64,000 nt of DNA from Flavobacterium rivuli WB 3.3-2 = DSM 21788 (lineage in GTDB: Bacteria > Bacteroidota > Bacteroidia > Flavobacteriales > Flavobacteriaceae), in the NCBI RefSeq assembly GCF_000378485.1, contig NZ_KB899970.1:310001-374000 (forward strand), written 5' to 3'. The notes beneath the pieces are model-generated. The model saw only the letters and a program-made list of their open reading frames with translations, searched no databases and was not told where the DNA came from. A program made the translations under genes and the position numbers. This document shows, one piece after another, positions 7,945-16,346 of this stretch; within the stretch, counting starts at the first letter, position 1, and each line of letters starts with the position of its first letter.

Positions 7945-8639
7945 TTATTTGCTAAGCCATGCCAGTAAATCGGCAAACATGGCCTTATTTATTTCGTGGC
8001 CGGCACCGGCATATTCATGATAATCTGGTGTAAGGCCGTGCTCTTTTAAATAAGCTCTGGCAGCGTGTGCCCAGTCTATGGTAAGCACATTATCTGCAGT
8101 GCCGTGAGATATAAATATATCCAATTTTTTAAGTTTGGCATCCGGGGCTGCAAACGGTTTAATTTCGGGCAGCAACCTCCCACTCATTACGGCAATGCCC
8201 TTTACAAGTTCGGGGTGGGTAAGGGCAATGCTGTAGCTCACAATGCCGCCCTGGCTAAAACCGCACAGGTAAACCTGGTTGGCATCAAAGCTAAACTTTT
8301 GCTGCATTTGGCCTATAAGGTAATCAACAGCTTGCGGCTTGCTTCCTGTTCTTCAAAATTCATGTTGGGCTTGCCGTCTTTAAAATCTACGTGAAACCAG
8401 CCATAACGGTTTGCTCCCAGCGTTAAAGGCCCCCTTGCCGAAATGACAAGGTATTTATCGGGCAGGTTTTGGGCAAAGCTAAAAAGGTCTTTCTCGTTGC
8501 TGCCCACGCCATGCAGTAAAAATAGTACGGGTGGGTGTGCCGCTTTTATTTTGGGTTGGCGCACAAGGTAGTGCAAAGCTTCTGTAGTGGTTTGTGCCTG
8601 CATAGTTAGGGCAAATAATAAAGTTATAAGTAATTTCAT
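7945..8639 (-). pseudogene. Alpha/beta hydrolase (carboxylesterase/phospholipase type), frameshifted
   Basis: Two adjacent frames together make one normal hydrolase of about 230 aa. The upstream piece (8639 down to 8313) has a signal peptide (MKLLITLLFALTMQAQ) and the oxyanion block FLLHGVGSNEKDLFSFAQ, and stops after EEQEASRKLLITL. The downstream piece, whose frame is open through DYLIGQMQQKFSF to 7945, has the nucleophile elbow GFSQGG, the Asp in HGTADNV and the His in GAGHE. The shift lies near 8326-8340; loss of one base, or of one CAAG unit, would explain it. It follows the dioxygenase gene by 3 bases in one transcript. It could also be a sequencing error. Confidence 0.85.
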
Positions 8640-8642
8640 GGC

Positions 8643-9527
8643 TTATCCTATTTTAACCGAAGTCATGGTGAGTGATCCCGCCACGGCCTTATCGTTAAAG
8701 ATGCTCACGTTCTCGTTCTCACCTTTAAGAGCAAGGGTATACAGCAGCGGCAGGTAATGTTCCGGCGACGGGATAGCCTTTTCAAACGCTTTACCCTGGC
8801 TCTTAAAGTTGATGAGCTGCTTGTGGTCGCCACTTTTTATAAAGCCTTTCATTTTCTCGTTAGCCTCTACAGCCCAGTCAAACCCAAAATTATCGGTATG
8901 GATGTTCTTCCAGTCCATAAGCCCCAGATTATGCACAATGTTGCCACTGCCTATAATAAGGATGCCTTTTTTACGGAGTGCAGCCAGTTGTTTGCCAAGG
9001 TCATAATGGTATTGCGGCGGCTTGGTATAATCAATACTGAATTGTATAATAGGCACATCGGCATTAGGGTACAGGTGTTTAATGACCGACCATGCGCCAT
9101 GATCAAGTCCCCACTTGTCATCCAGCCCAATACTTATAGAGGTAATAAGTTCTTTAGTTTGCTGTGCCAGCGCCGGGCTTCCGGGTGCATTGTACTGCAC
9201 GTCGAACAGTGCCTTTGGAAATCCGCCAAAATCGTGAATGGTAGGCGGGTTTTTCATGGCTGTTACAAAGGTGCCACGCGTTTCCCAGTGCGCAGATACA
9301 CATAGTATGGCAACAGGTTTAGGTATTTCTTTAGCTATTTTTCTAAAATTAGCTACAAATTCATTTTCTTCAATAGCATTCATAGGGCTGCCATGGCCTA
9401 AAAACAGGGCAGGCATAATTTGTGTAGCGGCTAAGCTGCCGGTTAGCTTACCTAAATCAGCTAACTGTACTGCTGCACCGGCAAGAGGCAGTGCGCTAAG
9501 AGTTTGTAAAAATTGCTTACGGTCCAT
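8643..9527 (-). CDS. ygiD: Class III extradiol ring-cleavage dioxygenase, YgiD (4,5-DOPA dioxygenase) family
   Basis: 294 aa. After an N-terminal leader of about 30 residues (MDRKQFLQTLSALPLAGAA, possibly an export signal), the YgiD/LigB fold begins at MPALFLGHGSPMNA. Metal-ligand motifs expected of the family are present: GHGSP, VSAHWET, LDHGAWSVIKHLYP and GSGNIVHNLG. Family members open catechol rings such as DOPA with a divalent metal; the native substrate is often uncertain. The hydrolase pseudogene starts 3 bases downstream, so they form a two-gene operon. The leader is unusual, since E. coli YgiD is cytosolic. Confidence 0.92.
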   Translation of the reverse strand: MDRKQFLQTLSALPLAGAAVQLADLGKLTGSLAATQIMPALFLGHGSPMNAIEENEFVANFRKIAKEIPKPVAILCVSAHWETRGTFVTAMKNPPTIHDFGGFPKALFDVQYNAPGSPALAQQTKELITSISIGLDDKWGLDHGAWSVIKHLYPNADVPIIQFSIDYTKPPQYHYDLGKQLAALRKKGILIIGSGNIVHNLGLMDWKNIHTDNFGFDWAVEANEKMKGFIKSGDHKQLINFKSQGKAFEKAIPSPEHYLPLLYTLALKGENENVSIFNDKAVAGSLTMTSVKIG

Positions 9528-9631
9528 AATAATCGGTCTCCTTTTATTTACAATACAAAGGTCGCTATTAAACAGGGCAGTGTGGTATTACTTTTTGGTA
9601 AAAGAGTAGTAGATTTTGGAAGAAAGCTAAC

Positions 9632-9760
9632 TATAGGCAATGGGCAATTTGCAATGACCAAAAAAGTATTTAATAATTTAAAATTTAAAAACTAAAGTAT
9701 TATCAATTGCGTGTTTTATAATTTTGCCTATTGCCTATTGCCTATTGCCTATTGCCTATA
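9632..9760. repeat. Five tandem 7-bp repeats (TGCCTAT) with an inverted partner 100 bases away
   Basis: TGCCTAT is repeated five times without error at 9725-9759. The stretch 9632-9648 (TATAGGCAATGGGCAAT) is complementary to 9744-9760 with one mismatch in 17, so the region can fold into a long hairpin. The last repeat runs into the stop codon of the AraC gene (9756-9758). Confidence 0.85.
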
Positions 9761-10586
9761 TAATTTTCTGCATCTCTTCCCTAAACTGGCTTGGCGTCTG
9801 GCCGGACCGTTTTTTAAAAACGCTTGTAAAGTAAGCTTTTTCGTTATAACCCAGTTCGTAACCAATTTCAGATATTGGTTTGTCAGTATGTATCAACAGG
9901 TTTTTAGCTTCAATAAGTTTGCGGGTCTCAATAATTTCCGATACGCTTTTTTGTAAAATATTCTGGCAAATTAGGTTGAGGCTACGCGCCGTCATAAATA
10001 GTTTTGATGCGTAAAATTCGACACCTTTAGCCCTTCGAAAGTTTTCTTCCAGCAAGGCTAAAAAGTTTTTAAAGGTAATATTGTTGGTTTTTAATGTGTC
10101 GTTGCTGTTCTCACCATCTATCTTTTTCCGTTCAGATTCTACCATGGCAAACAGGGCAGATAGTAAATGTTGTATAACAGGATAGTCAGGCACGTGAGCC
10201 AGCATTTCATTATGCATCATATCGCACAGTGCTGCCATACGGTTAAAACAGTTACCCTTTTGTGTACTTATGGTGGCATAGTCATGGTAAAAACTGTAGA
10301 GCCTAAAAGTAGTGTCAGGTATAAACTCGCTCGCAAAGCGTATTACCCACATGTCGCAACGGTCATTATTTAACCCTGGCCTCACGCGATGTATTTTGCC
10401 TTTAGTAATAAAACTTACAAATGGTGCAGTGTAAGTCTCGGTCTTAAAATCTATAAAATGTTCCAGCACACCCTCTATCCCAATAATCAGTTCCTCAAAA
10501 TCATGATTATGCGGCTTATTAGGCTGCGTTTCTATGCGTAGGGCTTCTTCGGGGGTAAGGCGATATATTTTAAAGAGTGGGGTCAA
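9756..10586 (-). CDS. AraC-family transcriptional regulator
   Basis: 276 aa. The N-terminal domain starts with a cupin-like block (ETQPNKPHNHDFEELIIGIEG and FVSFITKGKIHRVRPG), suggesting small-molecule sensing. The C-terminal 95 residues form the AraC DNA-binding domain, ending with the classic GYNEKAYFTSVFKKRSGQTPSQFR. The ATG at 10586 lies 17 bases inside the upstream membrane protein gene (stop at 10570), which points to translational coupling. The stop codon lies within the TGCCTAT tandem repeat. The target is unknown; the ygiD operon downstream is a candidate by position only. Confidence 0.92.
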   Translation of the reverse strand: MTPLFKIYRLTPEEALRIETQPNKPHNHDFEELIIGIEGVLEHFIDFKTETYTAPFVSFITKGKIHRVRPGLNNDRCDMWVIRFASEFIPDTTFRLYSFYHDYATISTQKGNCFNRMAALCDMMHNEMLAHVPDYPVIQHLLSALFAMVESERKKIDGENSNDTLKTNNITFKNFLALLEENFRRAKGVEFYASKLFMTARSLNLICQNILQKSVSEIIETRKLIEAKNLLIHTDKPISEIGYELGYNEKAYFTSVFKKRSGQTPSQFREEMQKII

Positions 10587-10932
10587 TGGGAGAAATTGCT
10601 TTACGTGAATGGGAAAAATAGTATAAGCCGATTGTAAGGTTAACCAGTGGTATTACAATGTTTAGATAAAATACGAGGTGGTTTTCTGAATAAAAAAATA
10701 TTGCAATAATTTGCAGTACTCCAGGCAATAAGAAAGTAACAAATTTTTGTTTTGACTGCCAAAAATATATAAGGTTAAGCACACTTGCAATTATTATGTT
10801 GAAGGCTAACATTGTTAACAAAAATAACATTCCCTGACCGGGGCCGTCAATCATAAACCAGACAAAAAACTCAACCGTGCCGGTTAGCAACAGCAGTATT
10901 AAACTTGTCATATATTTTTTTTTGCCGGTCAT
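10570..10932 (-). CDS. Four-span inner membrane protein, hypothetical
   Basis: 120 aa, almost entirely hydrophobic, with four predicted helices at about residues 8-28, 35-57, 65-82 and 86-106 and a short polar C-terminus. No motif allows a function to be named. Its 3' end overlaps the AraC gene by 17 bases, so the two are cotranscribed. An alternative ATG 7 codons in would leave all helices intact. Confidence 0.7.
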   Translation of the reverse strand: MTGKKKYMTSLILLLLTGTVEFFVWFMIDGPGQGMLFLLTMLAFNIIIASVLNLIYFWQSKQKFVTFLLPGVLQIIAIFFYSENHLVFYLNIVIPLVNLTIGLYYFSHSRKAISPIDPTL

Positions 10933-11035
10933 GGTAAATGCTTAGGGTATGAAAAAGCTAATATAAACATTCCCTGACAATGTAAGGTAAAATAGCACTT
11001 CTAACATTTTACTACTACCGATCTTGTTATAAACT

Positions 11036-11067
11036 GATAAAAAAACCTCCGCTTTTGCGGAGGCTAA
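11036..11067 (-). terminator. Intrinsic terminator of the SnoaL-like lipoprotein gene
   Basis: A perfect stem CCTCCGC-TTTT-GCGGAGG (11046-11063) has an A run on the left (U run on the minus strand), 16 bases beyond the stop at 11083. Confidence 0.9.
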
Positions 11068-11082
11068 AATAATAAAACTAAA

Positions 11083-11634
11083 CTATTTTTTCTTTTCTGT
11101 GGGCCATACAAAACCGGTACTTTCGGCTATAGGCTTAATAGGCATAATGCTGCGGTGGCTGGTTATTTTGCCATCTTTAAGCGTGTAAATTTCGGCATCT
11201 TTAAATTTAAACGATTTGCCCGTAGGTTTCTGCCCTTTAAAATCGCCTTTCCAGGTGCCGCTCCAGTCAGATACTACAACAACATCATTTCCATCACTAT
11301 AGTATTTATCGTTCTCAATTTTAAAATCAGGAAAAGCAGTAGCCCATTCTTTTTGATACACTATAAGAGAGTCGGTGCCTTTAAATTCTTCAGGTTCAAA
11401 AGAGCCGTCACCATATTCGGTAAAGCTTTCGGCATGATTTTTAAAAATATTTGGTATGTCATTTTTAACATACGCTTTATTCATTTTTTTAACAGTGGCT
11501 ATATTTTTATCTGCGGTAGTACTACTGTCAGCAGTGGTACCGTCAGTCGAAACATCTACCGAAACATTTTTTTTACACGATACGGCCATAAGGGAGCATA
11601 GAGTAAAGGCAAAAAGCAAAGATTGTTTTTTCAT
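11083..11634 (-). CDS. SnoaL-like (NTF2-fold) lipoprotein
   Basis: 183 aa. A lipoprotein signal (MKKQSLLFAFTLCSLMAVSC, lipobox Cys at 20) is followed by a Thr/Ser/Asp-rich linker (about 24-44), then a domain of about 130 residues with the NTF2/SnoaL pattern: NKAYVKNDIPNIFKNHAES, WATAFPDFKIEN, VVVVSDWSGTWKG and a final DGKITSHRSIMP. In this fold the domain forms a small cone-shaped pocket that may bind or isomerise small molecules. It has its own terminator and stands alone. Confidence 0.85.
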   Translation of the reverse strand: MKKQSLLFAFTLCSLMAVSCKKNVSVDVSTDGTTADSSTTADKNIATVKKMNKAYVKNDIPNIFKNHAESFTEYGDGSFEPEEFKGTDSLIVYQKEWATAFPDFKIENDKYYSDGNDVVVVSDWSGTWKGDFKGQKPTGKSFKFKDAEIYTLKDGKITSHRSIMPIKPIAESTGFVWPTEKKK

Positions 11635-11881
11635 TGTGGTGTAATTTACTGGTTAATAGGTAAATGTATTTAATTATGGAGGTTTTGGCAATACCTAATA
11701 ATAGGTATTTTTAGTATGTTGAAGCACAATGGTATACCTAAGTAAACTTTCATTTTTTTTGAACGATTATTAACATGATAACAAGCATGTTGTGTTTATT
11801 TAGATATTAAATTTGTTATACACTTAATTGTTTTAGCGTCAGGGTTAATCTGAATCTAAAAACATAAATCTGAAATTAATT

Positions 11882-12556
11882 ATGGCTACAAAAAAAATAA
11901 TAACTACAGAACCCCTACAGTTTAATAAAGCTGACATTATAGAAAGATACACAGACTATTGCCTTATGCACGGGCATAAGCCTGCCACGGTTTATAAGTT
12001 TGCAAAAGAGAATGGTTTTGAAGAAGCCGATTTTTATAAATACTTTGCGTCTTTCGATTCGCTGGAACGTTTCTTTTTTGTAGAAATGTTTAACCATGCC
12101 CTTGAAACACTTGAACAGTCGCCCACTTACAATGACTTTACAGGAGTAGACAAATTATCGGCATTTTACTTTACCTTCTTCGAGATCGCTACGGCAAACA
12201 GGAGTTATGTGCTGTACAGCCTGGAAGAAGGCGGGTCGCCGGGTAAAAACCTGCTTAAGCTTAAAGAGCTTCGCAAAGAGTTTACCGTATATGCACAGGC
12301 AATTTTAGATAAGCCATTTGATATACCTAACCAGCGTGCCGATAAATTTCAGGGCGATGCATTGCGCGAGGCAGCATGGCTTCAGTATTTATCCATCTTT
12401 AAATTTTGGATAAAAGACACATCGCCAGGTTTTGAAAAGACCGATATTTTTATCGAAAAATCGGTTAAGGCATCGGCAGATCTGGTGTACAATTCACCGC
12501 TTAAAAGCCTGTTCGACCTTGGGAAATTTATTTATAAAGAAAAATTTACGGCATAA
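11882..12556 (+). CDS. TetR-family transcriptional regulator
   Basis: 224 aa. The N-terminal helices form the TetR helix-turn-helix (DIIERYTDYCLMHGHKPATV, then KFAKENGFEEADFYKYF at about 40-56, where FYKYF matches the usual YRYF-type end of the recognition helix). The C-terminal part is a helical ligand domain of the Bacteroidetes type. It begins an operon: the ABC1 kinase gene starts 6 bases after its stop and DUF2256 overlaps the end of that. Confidence 0.85.
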   Translation: MATKKIITTEPLQFNKADIIERYTDYCLMHGHKPATVYKFAKENGFEEADFYKYFASFDSLERFFFVEMFNHALETLEQSPTYNDFTGVDKLSAFYFTFFEIATANRSYVLYSLEEGGSPGKNLLKLKELRKEFTVYAQAILDKPFDIPNQRADKFQGDALREAAWLQYLSIFKFWIKDTSPGFEKTDIFIEKSVKASADLVYNSPLKSLFDLGKFIYKEKFTA

Positions 12557-12562
12557 CCCTAT

Positions 12563-13897
12563 ATGAAAAGATTAGATTCTATCCCCACAAATAAGATTGA
12601 CAGGGTGGCCAAACTGGTTACCACAGGTGTGAAGGTAGGGGGGAATTACCTTAAATATTACGGGAACAAAATGGTTAACCCGGAGCTAACCAAAGACACC
12701 CTGCACCAAAACAATGCCGCCGATATTTATGACGGCCTTAAAGAGCTTAAAGGCAGTGCACTTAAAGTAGCCCAAATGCTTAGTATGGAAAAAAACCTGC
12801 TGCCGCAAAGCTATGTAGAAAAGTTCTCGCTGAGCCAGTTTTCTGTACCGCCTTTATCGGCACCGCTGGTTATAAAAACCTTCAGGAAATATTTTGGTAC
12901 AGACCCGCATGTATTGTTCGACGAATTTAGTGCCGACTCTATAAATGCAGCAAGCATAGGGCAGGTGCACAAAGCTAAAAAAGACGGTAAGGAGCTGGCG
13001 GTAAAAATTCAGTATCCCGGAGTGCGCGACAGCATTAGTACAGATATTGCCATTGTAAAACCTATTGCCATACGCATGTTTAATCTTCAGGGAACATCTG
13101 ATGAGTATTTTCAGGAGATTGAAGATAAGTTAACCGAAGAAACCGATTATACTTTAGAGTTACAGCAAAGTGAGTTTGTGCGTGAAGCCTGCGAACAGAT
13201 AGAAAACATAAGGTTCCCTAAATATTACCCTAAGCTTTCGTGCGAAAAGATAATTACAATGGACTGGATGGAGGGCATTCACCTATCTGAATATTGTAAA
13301 GAAAACCACAGCCAGGAAGAACGTGATACAATAGGGCAGGCTTTGTTTAATTTTTATATGTTCCAGATACATAAGTTGAAATTTTTTCATGCCGATCCGC
13401 ATCCCGGTAATTTCCTTGTAGATAATAAGGGACAACTTATTGCAATAGACTTTGGGTGTATGAAAAAAATACCCGATTCGTTTTACATTCCGTATTTCGA
13501 ACTGATAGAGAAAGGCACGTTAGAGAATGAAGCACTATTCAGGGAAAAACTGACCGAGCTCGAAGTGCTTAAAGCAAATGATTCTCCTGCCGATGCCGAC
13601 TTTTTTGCAGCGTTGTTTAAAGACCTGCTTACAGTTTTTACAAGGCCTTACCAAAGTGAAACATTCGATTTCTCTGATAAAAGCTTTACCGATGCTATTG
13701 CTGCCTTGAGCGAAAAGTTTGCCAACGATAAAACCCTTCGCAAAATGAACGGTAACCGCGGTTCTAAACATTTTATATATGTAAACCGCATGTTCTTTGG
13801 ATTATACAGCCTCCTTGCCGACCTGGGTTCTATCATAAAAATAAATGATTATGAAAAGTACCACTTACAAGGGCAACAAGAGCTATCTGCCGTCTAA
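12563..13897 (+). CDS. ABC1/AarF (UbiB-like) atypical kinase family protein
   Basis: 444 aa. The UbiB-family signature KGSALKVAQMLS (the KxGQ-type motif) lies at about residues 64-75, with an Ala-rich loop in NAASIGQVHKAKKDGKELAVKIQYPG (about 128-155), the catalytic block FFHADPHPGNFLVD (about 274-287) and the metal-binding IAIDFGCMKK. Relatives are ATPases needed for isoprenoid lipid or quinone biology. Flavobacteria make menaquinone, so the exact role is open. It sits between TetR and DUF2256 in one operon. No transmembrane anchor is evident. Confidence 0.93.
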   Translation: MKRLDSIPTNKIDRVAKLVTTGVKVGGNYLKYYGNKMVNPELTKDTLHQNNAADIYDGLKELKGSALKVAQMLSMEKNLLPQSYVEKFSLSQFSVPPLSAPLVIKTFRKYFGTDPHVLFDEFSADSINAASIGQVHKAKKDGKELAVKIQYPGVRDSISTDIAIVKPIAIRMFNLQGTSDEYFQEIEDKLTEETDYTLELQQSEFVREACEQIENIRFPKYYPKLSCEKIITMDWMEGIHLSEYCKENHSQEERDTIGQALFNFYMFQIHKLKFFHADPHPGNFLVDNKGQLIAIDFGCMKKIPDSFYIPYFELIEKGTLENEALFREKLTELEVLKANDSPADADFFAALFKDLLTVFTRPYQSETFDFSDKSFTDAIAALSEKFANDKTLRKMNGNRGSKHFIYVNRMFFGLYSLLADLGSIIKINDYEKYHLQGQQELSAV

Positions 13898-14000
13898 GCC
13901 CTGCGCTACATGCGGCCGGGAATTTACCTGGCGCAAAAAGTGGGAGAAAAACTGGGATGAGGTAAAATACTGCAGCGATGGTTGCAGGAAATCTAAATAA
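13851..14000 (+). CDS. DUF2256 small zinc-finger-like protein, 49 aa
   Basis: The ATG at 13851 lies inside the end of the ABC1 kinase gene (47-base overlap, different frame) and the frame ends TAA at 14000. The product carries KSYLPSKPCATCGREFTW and WDEVKYCSDGCRKSK, the four-Cys (CxxC...CxxxC) pattern of DUF2256, probably a small zinc ribbon. In other genomes DUF2256 is often beside cryptochrome/photolyase genes; none is seen here, although another protein of that neighbourhood type, DUF2805, occurs at 28.7 kb. The overlap implies translational coupling. Confidence 0.88.
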   Translation: MKSTTYKGNKSYLPSKPCATCGREFTWRKKWEKNWDEVKYCSDGCRKSK

Positions 14001-14004
14001 TTTT

Positions 14005-14052
14005 AACCACAAATTTCACGAATTTTGAATTGTGAAATTTGTGGTTTTTCTT
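14005..14052 (+). terminator. Intrinsic terminator of the TetR-ABC1-DUF2256 operon
   Basis: A perfect 15-bp stem (14005-14019 with 14032-14046) and 12-base loop are followed by a T-rich tract, 5 bases beyond the DUF2256 stop. Confidence 0.85.
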
Positions 14053-14160
14053 TTTAATCTTTGTGTCTTTTATGTAACTCCAAAATTTATCGGTATTATA
14101 TCAGTGATGATTTGTGAAATTAGTGTCTAACTATCAATCTCATGTTTATCTCTGTGAAAT
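14053..14160. repeat. Degenerate intergenic repeat with TTTGTG/GTGAAAT words
   Basis: The stretch contains ATCTTTGTGTCTTTTATG and TTTGTGAAATTAGTGTCTAA. The second phrase recurs at 14871-14890 and, inverted, at 29650-29672. No open frame and no promoter match were seen here. Confidence 0.45.
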
Positions 14161-14207
14161 TGCCGACAACAAAAAGTTAAACCACTTCATTTTCGCAAAG
14201 TTTTTCT

Positions 14208-14215
14208 TATTTTTG
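14208..14215 (+). promoter_or_regulatory. -7 promoter element (TATTTTTG) of idi
   Basis: A perfect TAnnTTTG match, 16 bases before the ATG at 14232. Confidence 0.65.
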
Positions 14216-14231
14216 AAAGCTATTTGCAATT

Positions 14232-14756
14232 ATGGAAGAAGAACAAGTAATACTGGTAAATGACAGGGATGAAGCCATAGGGCTGATGCCAAAAATGGAA
14301 GCTCATGAAAAAGCATTGCTGCACCGTGCATTCTCAGTTTTTGTGCTTAACAAAAATAACGAGATCATGTTGCAACAGCGTGCTGCCGAAAAATACCATT
14401 CGCCCCTGTTATGGACCAATACTACCTGCAGCCACCAGCGCGACGGCGAAAGCAACATTGCCGCAGGCACCCGCAGGTTACAGGAAGAAATGGGTTTTAC
14501 CACAGAGCTTAAAGAGCTGTTCTCTTTTATATACAAAGCCCCGTTTGATAATGGCCTTACAGAGCATGAGTTTGACCATGTTATGATAGGCTACTATAAT
14601 GATGCACCGCAGATAAACCCCGAGGAAGCCGAAAGCTGGAAATGGATGGCTATTGAGGATGTAAAAGACGATATGCAGGCCAACCCCGATAGTTATACCG
14701 TTTGGTTCAGGATCATATTTGATGAGTTTTACCATTTTTTAGAGCAGGCCCCCTAA
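14232..14756 (+). CDS. idi: Isopentenyl-diphosphate delta-isomerase, type I
   Basis: 174 aa Nudix-fold enzyme that interconverts isopentenyl and dimethylallyl diphosphate in isoprenoid synthesis, in the cytosol with a divalent metal. Catalytic Cys66 lies in WTNTTCSHQ and the catalytic Glu block is LTEHEFDHV (Glu111/Glu113); the Nudix-like helix is GTRRLQEEMGF. The length equals the family norm. It has its own -7 promoter and stands upstream of a pterin enzyme and manA but is separated from them by 140 bases with repeat-like sequence. Confidence 0.96.
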   Translation: MEEEQVILVNDRDEAIGLMPKMEAHEKALLHRAFSVFVLNKNNEIMLQQRAAEKYHSPLLWTNTTCSHQRDGESNIAAGTRRLQEEMGFTTELKELFSFIYKAPFDNGLTEHEFDHVMIGYYNDAPQINPEEAESWKWMAIEDVKDDMQANPDSYTVWFRIIFDEFYHFLEQAP

Positions 14757-14772
14757 CCCCCAAAGGGAGAAT
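14747..14772. repeat. CCCCCTAACCCCCAAAGGG-type repeat
   Basis: The stretch GGCCCCCTAACCCCCAAAGG overlaps the idi stop codon. I recall similar stretches as common dispersed intergenic repeats of flavobacteria. Confidence 0.45.
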
Positions 14773-14896
14773 AAAGACAACAGGCTAAGCCTGGCTCTGT
14801 GTCCTGATAAAACCTTTTTAATCAATATAAAACGATGTCTCTATGTGGTAAAATAAGCATATAGAAATAATTAGTGAAATTCGTGTCTAAGAAAAT

Positions 14897-15307
14897 ATGA
14901 AAGTAACCGTAAGCAGAAGCGCCCACTTTAACGCTGCCCACCGCCTGTACCGAAAGGACTGGACAGAGGAGCAAAACAATGCTGTTTTCGGTAAATGCAA
15001 TAACCCTAACTATCATGGGCATAATTATGAACTGATTGTGGGTATAACCGGAGAGGTAGACCCGGAAACAGGCTATGTTATTGATATTAAAATATTAAAG
15101 GATATTATTGCCGATGAGGTAGAAACTCCTTTTGACCATAAAAACCTTAATCTTGATGTGCCGGAGTTTGCCGACCTTAACCCTACTGCCGAGAATATTG
15201 TGGTAGTAATATGGAACAGGATGCGCAGCCGCATAAACCCTGCACACGATATTGAGGTAACCCTGTATGAAACACCAAGAAATTTTGTAACCTATAAAGG
15301 AAACTAA
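14897..15307 (+). CDS. 6-pyruvoyl-tetrahydropterin synthase/QueD family protein
   Basis: 136 aa cytosolic zinc enzyme of the T-fold superfamily. Zinc ligands His15 (FNAAHRL), His40 and His42 (YHGHNYEL), catalytic Cys34 (FGKC) and the Asp80-His81 pair (FDHKNLN) are visible; Glu125 in YETP binds the pterin. Members convert dihydroneopterin triphosphate to 6-carboxytetrahydropterin (queuosine pathway) or 6-pyruvoyltetrahydropterin; sequence alone does not choose. manA begins 15 bases downstream, so they are likely cotranscribed. Confidence 0.92.
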   Translation: MKVTVSRSAHFNAAHRLYRKDWTEEQNNAVFGKCNNPNYHGHNYELIVGITGEVDPETGYVIDIKILKDIIADEVETPFDHKNLNLDVPEFADLNPTAENIVVVIWNRMRSRINPAHDIEVTLYETPRNFVTYKGN

Positions 15308-15322
15308 ACCAAAAAACTTACT

Positions 15323-16291
15323 ATGAGCATAAAATTGTACCCACTGGTATTTGAACCCATACTGCAGGACAGGATTTGGGGAGGCACTAAACTTAAAACC
15401 GACCTTGGCAAAAACATCCCTACGCAAACTACCGGCGAGAGCTGGGAACTGTCTACCGTGCAGGATAACGTTAGTGTTGTAAAACAGGGCGAGTATGCGG
15501 GTAAACCATTAACCGATTTGTTAGAGCAATTTCCTGCTGAGGTGCTGGGTACTAAAGTGCACGAACAGTTTGGCACGCAATTCCCGTTACTGTTTAAGTT
15601 TTTAGATGCTAAAGAAGATCTTTCCATTCAGGTACACCCTAACGATGAGCTGGCTAAAAAACGCCACAACTCTTTTGGCAAGACCGAAATGTGGTATGTA
15701 ATGCAGGCCGATGAGGGTTCGCGCATTATTGTGGGCTTTAAAGAAAAATCGAGCCCGGAAGAATACCTGGATAAGCTTAAAAATAAAAACCTGATAGACA
15801 TCCTTAATGAGCAGCCGGTAAAAAAAGGTGATGTTTACTTTTTAGAAACCGGAACTATACATGCTATTGGTGCAGGTATCGTTATTGCCGAAATTCAGCA
15901 AACGAGCGATATTACGTATCGTATTTATGACTGGGACAGGGTAGATGCTAACGGTAACGGCCGCCAGCTGCATGTTGAAGAGGCGCTTGAAGCCATGAAC
16001 TACAACCCCACCGATACTAAAAAAGAGTACACAAAAAATATTAACGAAAGTAACGTAACGGTTGATTGCCCATACTTTACCACAAACTATTTTCCGCTTG
16101 AGGGAAGTGCAGATATTACTAAAGACGGCAAGAGTTTTAATGTGTATATATGCACAGAAGGTGAATATAGCATTGATGCAGAGGGCGAAACCTATAGTTT
16201 TAAGAAAGGTGATACAGTGCTAATTCCTGCGGCTTTAAAGGCTTTTACGCTTAACGGCAGGGCAACATTGTTAGAAATATATATTTCTTAA
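15323..16291 (+). CDS. manA: Mannose-6-phosphate isomerase, class I
   Basis: 322 aa cupin-type zinc enzyme that interconverts mannose 6-phosphate and fructose 6-phosphate, feeding GDP-sugar and glycan synthesis. It shows FEPILQDRIWGGTKL at the N-terminus, the metal-binding IQVHPNDELAKKRH (about 109-122) with KTEMWYVM, and the second block AEIQQTSDITYRIYDWDR. This is the short form of about 320 aa common in Bacteroidota and Firmicutes, lacking the long insert of the enterobacterial enzyme. It follows the pterin enzyme by 15 bases. Confidence 0.94.
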   Translation: MSIKLYPLVFEPILQDRIWGGTKLKTDLGKNIPTQTTGESWELSTVQDNVSVVKQGEYAGKPLTDLLEQFPAEVLGTKVHEQFGTQFPLLFKFLDAKEDLSIQVHPNDELAKKRHNSFGKTEMWYVMQADEGSRIIVGFKEKSSPEEYLDKLKNKNLIDILNEQPVKKGDVYFLETGTIHAIGAGIVIAEIQQTSDITYRIYDWDRVDANGNGRQLHVEEALEAMNYNPTDTKKEYTKNINESNVTVDCPYFTTNYFPLEGSADITKDGKSFNVYICTEGEYSIDAEGETYSFKKGDTVLIPAALKAFTLNGRATLLEIYIS

Positions 16292-16313
16292 CAAATTAGT
16301 GAAGGATAAATCG

Positions 16314-16321
16314 TAGTTTTG
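16314..16321 (+). promoter_or_regulatory. -7 promoter element (TAGTTTTG)
   Basis: It matches TAnnTTTG, 25 bases before the ATG at 16347 of the small 88-aa gene. Confidence 0.55.
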
Positions 16322-16346
16322 CGGCTGAAATTAAAATCATTAAGAA

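Noticed and set aside
8757..9305. 182-codon plus-strand frame opposite ygiD
   Set aside because: Antisense to a firmly identified gene; composition is typical of a shadow frame.
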